Shown: piece by piece, positions 31,023 through 34,310 of the stretch
How positions within the stretch are numbered: the stretch's first letter is position 1
Layout of the letters: each line of letters starts with the position of its first letter
IMG/VR virus record: IMGVR_UViG_3300027759_000248
Coordinates: 1-34,310 of that record
Reading direction: 5' to 3' (one strand)
Length of the DNA: 34,310 nt
Origin: a virus
Notes under the pieces: generated by a model
The model's input: only the letters and a program-made list of their open reading frames with translations
What the model was told of the DNA's origin: nothing
Database searches by the model: none
Program-made: the position numbers and the translations under genes

Positions 31023-32432
31023 ATGTTCATTAAAAATGGAAGTTTTAAAAAATACACTCACATAATTTCTTATGTGCCGCCTTCTATTATACAAGAACCA
31101 TCTAGTGGAATATCAAAGCCAAACGAAAGATTTGAGTTTAAAATTAAAGTTAGGGGTAGTAGACCTATAGAATATAAATGGTATAAGAATGATTTCCCAA
31201 TACCAAATTCTAATACAAATACTTTAATATTATCAAGTGTAAAAGCCTCAGATGAGGCAAGATATTATTGTAGAGTCAAAAATAATAGACTTAGTTTAGA
31301 AACTAATGTTGCGGAACTAAGTGTTTTAACACCTCCAACTATAGTTTCTCAACCTAGTCAAGTTAATACAGAGTTAAGAACTAATGTATCATTCAATGTA
31401 TCTATCACGGGATCTCCAGTAATACATTATCAATGGTACAAAGACGGATATGCATATTATGGAGATTCTAATTCTTTATATATAAATGATGTATCTAAAG
31501 AAGATGTTGGTAATTATTATGTAGTTGCATATAATGATATAGGAACAGTAACTAGTAACTTTGCATTACTTTCTGTATTTGATTCATTAGAGATTTATAA
31601 TAATCCCGAGTATACAGTAGGTAATGAAAATTTTAATGCTAATTTTTATTTAAATTATACTGGTGCTGTTCCAGTAACAGCTCAATGGTTGAAAGATGAT
31701 GTTCGTTATGGATCACAAATAATAAATTCATCAAGAAGAGTAGATTTAAATATATTAAATGTTTCTCTTTCTGATGCAGGATATTATAGTTGTATATTGT
31801 CAAATATAGCTACAAGTGTTACAAGTACAAAAGCATTATTATACGTAAATTCTTCAGCAGTAATAACTACACAACCTTTATCTTCAGTAATATTAGCAAA
31901 TCAACCATATTCATTTACGGTAGACGTAACTGGAAGTGGACCTATATCATATAAATGGTATAGAAATTCTGTAGAATTGCCACTTTCAAATACTAAAACA
32001 TATTTCATAGAAAATGTTAAACAAATTAACGAAGGAATTTATTATTGTATAGCTTCAAATTTAGTTAATAGTGTTACCACAAATTTTGTACAATTATCAG
32101 TAATACCAAACATATCCTTTGTTGTTAATTTATATTCTAAAACTGTTGATATAGGAGATTCTTTAACTATTAACGTAGAAGTTGTAGGAAGTCTTCCAAT
32201 ATATTATACATGGAAAAAAGAAGATATTATTCTACCTTGGAGTCAAACTAATAATTATTATTATATAGATACAATAGATATTGAAGATGAAGGACGATAT
32301 TCCGTTGTAGCTTCAAATGAAACTGGAAGTATTACTAGCTTTAATGGGTATGTTACTATTATATCTGACGTGTTATTTATGAATGATACAGATTATCTAG
32401 TGTTAGATGATAATCAATATATGGTTTTATAA
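31023..32432 (+). CDS. Five tandem Ig-like domains, virion or adhesin protein
   Basis: A 469-residue protein of five Ig-like domains of ~88 residues (about 15-100, 104-190, 193-280, 282-368, 370-460). Each has a W-Y-K or W-x-K core strand (Y-K-W-Y-K-N, Y-Q-W-Y-K-D, A-Q-W-L-K-D, Y-K-W-Y-R-N, Y-T-W-K-K-E) and a D-E/A-G-x-Y-Y/S strand. The usual strand-B Cys is missing, so the classical disulfide cannot form, as expected for folding in the cytoplasm. Ig-like domains on phage virions are thought to give weak binding to glycans or surfaces. It follows the fibre gene after 3 bases. Confidence 0.87.
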   Translation: MFIKNGSFKKYTHIISYVPPSIIQEPSSGISKPNERFEFKIKVRGSRPIEYKWYKNDFPIPNSNTNTLILSSVKASDEARYYCRVKNNRLSLETNVAELSVLTPPTIVSQPSQVNTELRTNVSFNVSITGSPVIHYQWYKDGYAYYGDSNSLYINDVSKEDVGNYYVVAYNDIGTVTSNFALLSVFDSLEIYNNPEYTVGNENFNANFYLNYTGAVPVTAQWLKDDVRYGSQIINSSRRVDLNILNVSLSDAGYYSCILSNIATSVTSTKALLYVNSSAVITTQPLSSVILANQPYSFTVDVTGSGPISYKWYRNSVELPLSNTKTYFIENVKQINEGIYYCIASNLVNSVTTNFVQLSVIPNISFVVNLYSKTVDIGDSLTINVEVVGSLPIYYTWKKEDIILPWSQTNNYYYIDTIDIEDEGRYSVVASNETGSITSFNGYVTIISDVLFMNDTDYLVLDDNQYMVL

Positions 32433-32440
32433 GAAAATCG

Positions 32441-32448
32441 TATAAATA
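32441..32448 (+). promoter_or_regulatory. Consensus late promoter box
   Basis: TATAAATA, identical to the T4 late consensus, 5 bases before the ATG at 32454. Confidence 0.65.
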
Positions 32449-32453
32449 AAATT

Positions 32454-34310
32454 ATGGCAAAGAAGAGAATTTTAGATTTAGCTCAAAAGAATTTTTTAGC
32501 TAACGAAGATGTTGTATTATTAGGACAAAACAATACAACAGTAGCAGTTCCTTTAAAATCTATATCAGAATTTGTTAGATCTTATATAAGTGGTGGGATG
32601 GCTATATCTGGAGCTACCATTAGAAAAAGTAGTAACATAATAACAGTATCGGATACAACTGGATTAGTGATGGGGATGAAGGTGAGTGGTCCAGGGATTC
32701 CTTCGGGGGCGCTTATATCAGAAGTAATAGATATCAATACTTTTAAAATAAGTGTTGCAGCAACAGAAAATGTAATAGATGCTAATATAATTACTACATT
32801 AGATACAAAACTATCCTCTTATGGAAAAGGTTTTAGCGGTGCTAGTGATGGTACTGTCGGCGTAAAAGGAGTTGTTTATTTAGATGGTAAACCTTTTGGT
32901 GGAATAGGTGACGGAGTAGTCGGAGATAAAGGAGTTGTTTATTTAGACGGAAAAGTTTTTAGTGGAATTTCTGATGGTACTGTTGGTGTAAAGGGTTATG
33001 TGTATAAAAATGGAATTCCATATAATGGGGTTGGTGATGGAACAATAGGAGAATATGAAGTAATTTATAAAGATGGTATACCTTATACTGGGTACGGGGA
33101 TGGGACTTATGGTGTAGTTGGTAAATTGTATTTAAATGGGAAGTTTTTTAATGGCGTAGGAACTTCAAATATAGGTAAACAAGGAGTTTTATATAAAGAT
33201 GGTACACCTTTTAATGGAACTGGTGATGGAACAACTGGTATCTTGGGAGCCATTTATACAAATGGAGTAACTAATGTTATAACAAATAATGGTGTATTAT
33301 TTACTGGAGTTGGGAATGGAACTTTGGGAAATGCTAATATTTTATACAAAAATGGGAATCCTTTTAATGGAATAGGAAATGGTATAGTAGGAGATAATGG
33401 AAAGATATATCATAACGGAGTACTTTTTACTGGAATTGGTGACGGAACCGCTGGAGTGGTGGGAAAAGCGTATTTGAATGGGGTACTTTTTACTGGAATT
33501 GGTAATGCTGCTTTAGGTGTTATTGGGAAAGTTTATAAAGATGGAGTATTGTTTACGGGAACGGGAAATGGTATTATAGGAACTAATAATGCGATATATG
33601 TAGATGGTTCGACGTTTACTGGAACTGGTAATGGAACTATAGGAGAACTTGACAAAATATATTATAACGGATTATTATTCAACGGTACTGGAATAGCTCT
33701 CACAAATCCTATTGTTGATCCTCTATTAATTATTGATCCTAAACCAAAACTTCCTGTAGAGGTAGGAAAGGAGGGATATGTTTATAAAGATGGTTCGTTA
33801 TTAACAGGAAGTACAGATGCAAAATTTCAATGGCCGAGAGGAATCACTGTAGATATGTCTGGTAATTTATTTATTGCTGACACTGATAACAACGCAATTC
33901 GCAAAATAACATCAGACGGTATAGTTTCTAATTTCGTTGGGGTTCCTGGTTTAACAAATTTTGGAACAACTGATGGACTTAGTGGAATTGCCAGTTTTTA
34001 TCATCCTTGTGATATAATAGATGATAATTCTAATAATTTATTTGTTTGTGATTCATTCAATTCTACAATTCGTAAAATAGTAAAATCTACTGGGACTACA
34101 ACTACTTTTGCGGGTTCTGCTGGACAAAGTGGTTCTACTGATGGAACTGGTTCTGCTGCTAGATTTAGTTATCCACAAGGAATGACCATAGATTCTTCTG
34201 GTAATTTATATGTATGTGATACATATAATCAGACCATTCGTAAAATAACATCAGCGGGAGTAGTAACTACTATTGCTGGCACTGCTGGTCAAACTGGTTC
34301 TACTGATGGA
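32454..34310 (+). CDS. Repeat-built fibre protein with 21-residue repeats and NHL domain (3' end outside window)
   Basis: The frame is open for 619 codons to the window edge, starting A-K-K-R-I-L-D-L-A-Q-K-N-F-L. Residues 1-130 look like a fibre attachment and linker region. Residues 132-413 hold 13 repeats, mostly 21 residues, of the form D-G-T-V-G-x-K-G-x-V-Y-x-D-G-x-x-F-x-G-x-G. After a linker (I-V-D-P-L-L-I-I-D-P-K-P-K-L-P-V) and one partial unit, NHL blades begin near residue 455 (G-I-T-V-D-M-S-G-N-L-F-I-A-D). These blades resemble those of the 952-residue protein at 23355. The repeat faintly resembles MORN-type units, but I would not assign it. Confidence 0.85.
   Translation, partial: MAKKRILDLAQKNFLANEDVVLLGQNNTTVAVPLKSISEFVRSYISGGMAISGATIRKSSNIITVSDTTGLVMGMKVSGPGIPSGALISEVIDINTFKISVAATENVIDANIITTLDTKLSSYGKGFSGASDGTVGVKGVVYLDGKPFGGIGDGVVGDKGVVYLDGKVFSGISDGTVGVKGYVYKNGIPYNGVGDGTIGEYEVIYKDGIPYTGYGDGTYGVVGKLYLNGKFFNGVGTSNIGKQGVLYKDGTPFNGTGDGTTGILGAIYTNGVTNVITNNGVLFTGVGNGTLGNANILYKNGNPFNGIGNGIVGDNGKIYHNGVLFTGIGDGTAGVVGKAYLNGVLFTGIGNAALGVIGKVYKDGVLFTGTGNGIIGTNNAIYVDGSTFTGTGNGTIGELDKIYYNGLLFNGTGIALTNPIVDPLLIIDPKPKLPVEVGKEGYVYKDGSLLTGSTDAKFQWPRGITVDMSGNLFIADTDNNAIRKITSDGIVSNFVGVPGLTNFGTTDGLSGIASFYHPCDIIDDNSNNLFVCDSFNSTIRKIVKSTGTTTTFAGSAGQSGSTDGTGSAARFSYPQGMTIDSSGNLYVCDTYNQTIRKITSAGVVTTIAGTAGQTGSTDG
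32847..33692 (+). repeat. 63-bp degenerate tandem repeats (13 units)
   Basis: Twelve units of 21 codons plus one of 30 codons. DNA copies are diverged but the Gly, Tyr and Phe positions are kept, so selection acts on the protein structure. Confidence 0.85.

Noticed and set aside
23355-34310. Diversity-generating retroelement acting on the fibre genes
   Set aside because: No reverse transcriptase or template repeat is in the window; the repeats are structural.

Overview
This window is part of the genome of a strongly AT-rich, tightly packed tailed phage of the T4-like (contractile-tail) type. The basis is a nearly continuous T4 replication, recombination and late-transcription set: UvsY, UvsW, late sigma factor gp55, gp47/gp46, B-family DNA polymerase gp43, UvsX, gp32, gp45 clamp and gp61 primase. 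Large repeat-built tail-fibre-like genes follow. No tRNA, rRNA, CRISPR array, integrase or transposase was seen. The host cannot be fixed from this sequence.

Layout. Positions 1-1000 (minus) hold the start of a homing endonuclease gene cut by the window edge and a small Gly/Ser-rich protein. Positions 1034-6236 (plus) hold uvsY, uvsW, gene 55, gene 47 (frameshifted here) and gene 46. Positions 6239-8144 hold an HNH endonuclease and a GT-B glycosyltransferase. Positions 8176-12249 hold a fractured DNA polymerase gene: the N-extein plus an intein N-half, a separate Vsr-like homing endonuclease gene, then the intein C-half plus the C-extein. Positions 12285-14060 hold a small terminator-bounded gene, uvsX and a small coupled gene. 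Positions 14091-20521 hold a probable late acidic protein (minus), a GT-A-like glycosyltransferase, two overlapping small genes, gene 32, gene 45, several small unknown genes and the primase. Positions 20524-23363 hold another homing endonuclease (minus) and small unknown genes on both strands. Positions 23355-34310 hold fibre or adhesin-like genes: a 952-residue NHL-repeat protein, a fibre with GGTMSG/NKKYVDS repeats, a lectin-like jelly-roll protein, a fibre with 14-residue SANWDSTY-type repeats, a five-domain Ig-like protein, and a partial protein with 21-residue repeats followed by NHL repeats.

Regulation. The most striking pattern is at the starts of transcription units. Thirteen boxes resembling the T4 late promoter (TATAAATA and close variants) end 5-7 bases before a start codon. 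At least six sigma70-like -10 elements, five of them with a -35 element 16-17 bp upstream, also lie 6-7 bases before the start codon. Since RNA polymerase usually starts about 5-7 bases after such an element, many of these mRNAs would begin at or next to their start codon, that is, be leaderless. The likely late sigma factor, gp55, is encoded in the same window. Three intrinsic terminators follow the small gene at 12285, the uvsX unit and gene 32. Genes inside operons are joined by short overlaps, and only one strong Shine-Dalgarno sequence was noticed (13821-13830).

How the genes fit together: gp43, gp45, gp61 and gp32 form replisome parts; UvsX, UvsY, UvsW and gp46/47 carry out recombination-dependent replication; gp55 with the gp45 clamp would switch on late genes, including the fibre genes and three of the four homing endonucleases.
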